A DNA stretch of 6,928 bases from Planctomycetota bacterium (GTDB lineage Bacteria; Planctomycetota; UBA1135; UBA2386): positions 1-6,928 of the forward strand of contig JAGQQZ010000394.1 in assembly GCA_020425915.1 (NCBI GenBank), given 5' to 3'. The notes beneath the pieces are model-generated. The model saw nothing but the letters and a program-made list of their open reading frames with translations. It made no database searches and was not told the origin of the DNA. Made by a program: the position numbers and the translations under genes. Positions 6,426-6,928 of this stretch are shown here, in pieces (the first letter of the stretch is position 1; each line of letters opens with the position of its first letter).

Positions 6426-6928
6426 CTAGACGCCGCGCTGGCGCATGACCCAGGACGCCGACAGCAGCAGTAGCAACACGAGCGCCGCTGCCCCCCACTC
6501 ACTCATCGCCGGGACGGCCGGCACGACGGCGGACACCTGCACCTGGCCTCGGATCTCGCCGCCGGGAAACATCGACGAGTGGATGACCACGTACCACAGC
6601 CCGGCCAGTATGTCGGCGGCCTGCGACGCGCTGACCGTCGCGGATCCCGCGCTCGGGCTGCCGACCGCGATCGGGAGCTGAACCCCTGCGTTGGCTCCGA
6701 CCGCCGCGGGGCCGTGGAAATGCGCCACGGTCTCGGGGGCGAGGAGGCCTGCGGACGTGATGTTCCACGTCAGCATGTTCGTTCCCGTATCGAGGGTCAC
6801 CATGCCGGTTCCCGTCGCAGGCGAAGCATTCGGCGGAACGACTTGCGTCGCGTCGATCGGGAACGTCCCCGAGTAGGTCTGTGCCTCTGCCGACGAGCAC
6901 ACGAGAACGAGCGTGGAAACGGCGGCGA
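6426..6928 (-). CDS. CHRD-domain protein with IPTL-CTERM-like sorting tail (5' partial)
   Basis: The reading frame is open to the right edge, so the true start lies outside. A GTG at 6900-6902 falls inside the signal peptide and is not the start. The visible 166 residues begin AAVSTLVLVCSSAEA, the end of a signal peptide with likely cleavage before Gln16. The rest is one CHRD domain: VVPPNASPATGTG, LDTGTNMLTWNIT, the hallmark AHFHGPA (68-74), and a YVVIHSS-MFPGGEIRGQ end (112-128) where most members have N-HT. CHRD domains occur in chordin and in many secreted bacterial proteins; their bacterial function is unknown. The tail has VPAMSEWG (138-145), a Leu/Val/Ala transmembrane helix and a basic RQRGV end. 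This is the layout of IPTL-CTERM signals (IPTLSEWG), which are known to be processed by the exosortase/rhombosortase-type sorting machinery (exosortase H for IPTL). It lies 85 bp upstream of the phosphoesterase on the same strand. Processing is inferred; no sortase gene is in the window. Confidence 0.9.
   Translation of the reverse strand, partial: AAVSTLVLVCSSAEAQTYSGTFPIDATQVVPPNASPATGTGMVTLDTGTNMLTWNITSAGLLAPETVAHFHGPAAVGANAGVQLPIAVGSPSAGSATVSASQAADILAGLWYVVIHSSMFPGGEIRGQVQVSAVVPAVPAMSEWGAAALVLLLLLSASWVMRQRGV

Noticed and set aside
5510..6448. Plus-strand open frame of 312 codons
   Set aside because: It is the antisense shadow of the phosphoesterase, whose catalytic motifs are unmistakable on the other strand.
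6900..6902. GTG as start codon of the CHRD protein
   Set aside because: Eight in-frame upstream codons (AAVSTLVL) are clearly part of the signal-peptide hydrophobic core, so the real start is beyond the window edge.

Overview
The window is a high-G+C bacterial segment (roughly two thirds G+C by eye) carrying four convincing genes, three of which encode secreted or lipid-anchored proteins. The mix suggests a free-living Planctomycetota-type (or Acidobacteriota-like) bacterium with large secreted repeat proteins. The pointers are a CHRD protein with an IPTL-CTERM-like sorting tail, a giant NxxGxxAF plus FG-GAP/VCBS repeat protein, and a lipoprotein phosphoesterase fused to a LamG-like domain. 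This assignment is inference from protein style; no rRNA or other phylogenetic marker is present.

Layout. Bases 1-68 may hold the last codons of a plus-strand gene that enters from the left; this is weak. Bases 69-529 contain no convincing gene but several inverted repeats. A small plus-strand gene (530-961) encodes a 143-residue cytoplasmic protein with two copies of a 24-residue motif like that of the GspE/MshE N-terminal domain. It converges on a minus-strand gene (1001-4108), and a 9-bp-stem hairpin lies in the 39-bp gap between their stops. The minus-strand gene encodes a 1035-residue exported protein: signal peptide, a Cys-rich N-terminal domain, an Ala/Pro/Gly linker, eight NxxGxxAF-type repeats and a seven-unit FG-GAP/VCBS calcium-loop propeller.

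After a 225-bp spacer comes another minus-strand gene (4334-6340), a 668-residue lipoprotein with a calcineurin-like metallophosphoesterase domain and a C-terminal LamG/concanavalin-like domain. It is preceded, 85 bp away, by a minus-strand CHRD-domain gene (6426 to the right edge) whose start lies outside the window. All three minus-strand genes are read leftwards in the order CHRD, phosphoesterase, repeat protein. The gaps are wide enough that separate promoters are as likely as one operon.

Nothing here is a recognisable defence system, mobile element, CRISPR array or RNA gene. The most unusual points are the two-propeller architecture of the 1035-residue protein, the loss of the usual first metal-binding Asp in the phosphoesterase, the compact MshEN-like protein with a much shortened spacer, and the cluster of inverted repeats upstream of it.
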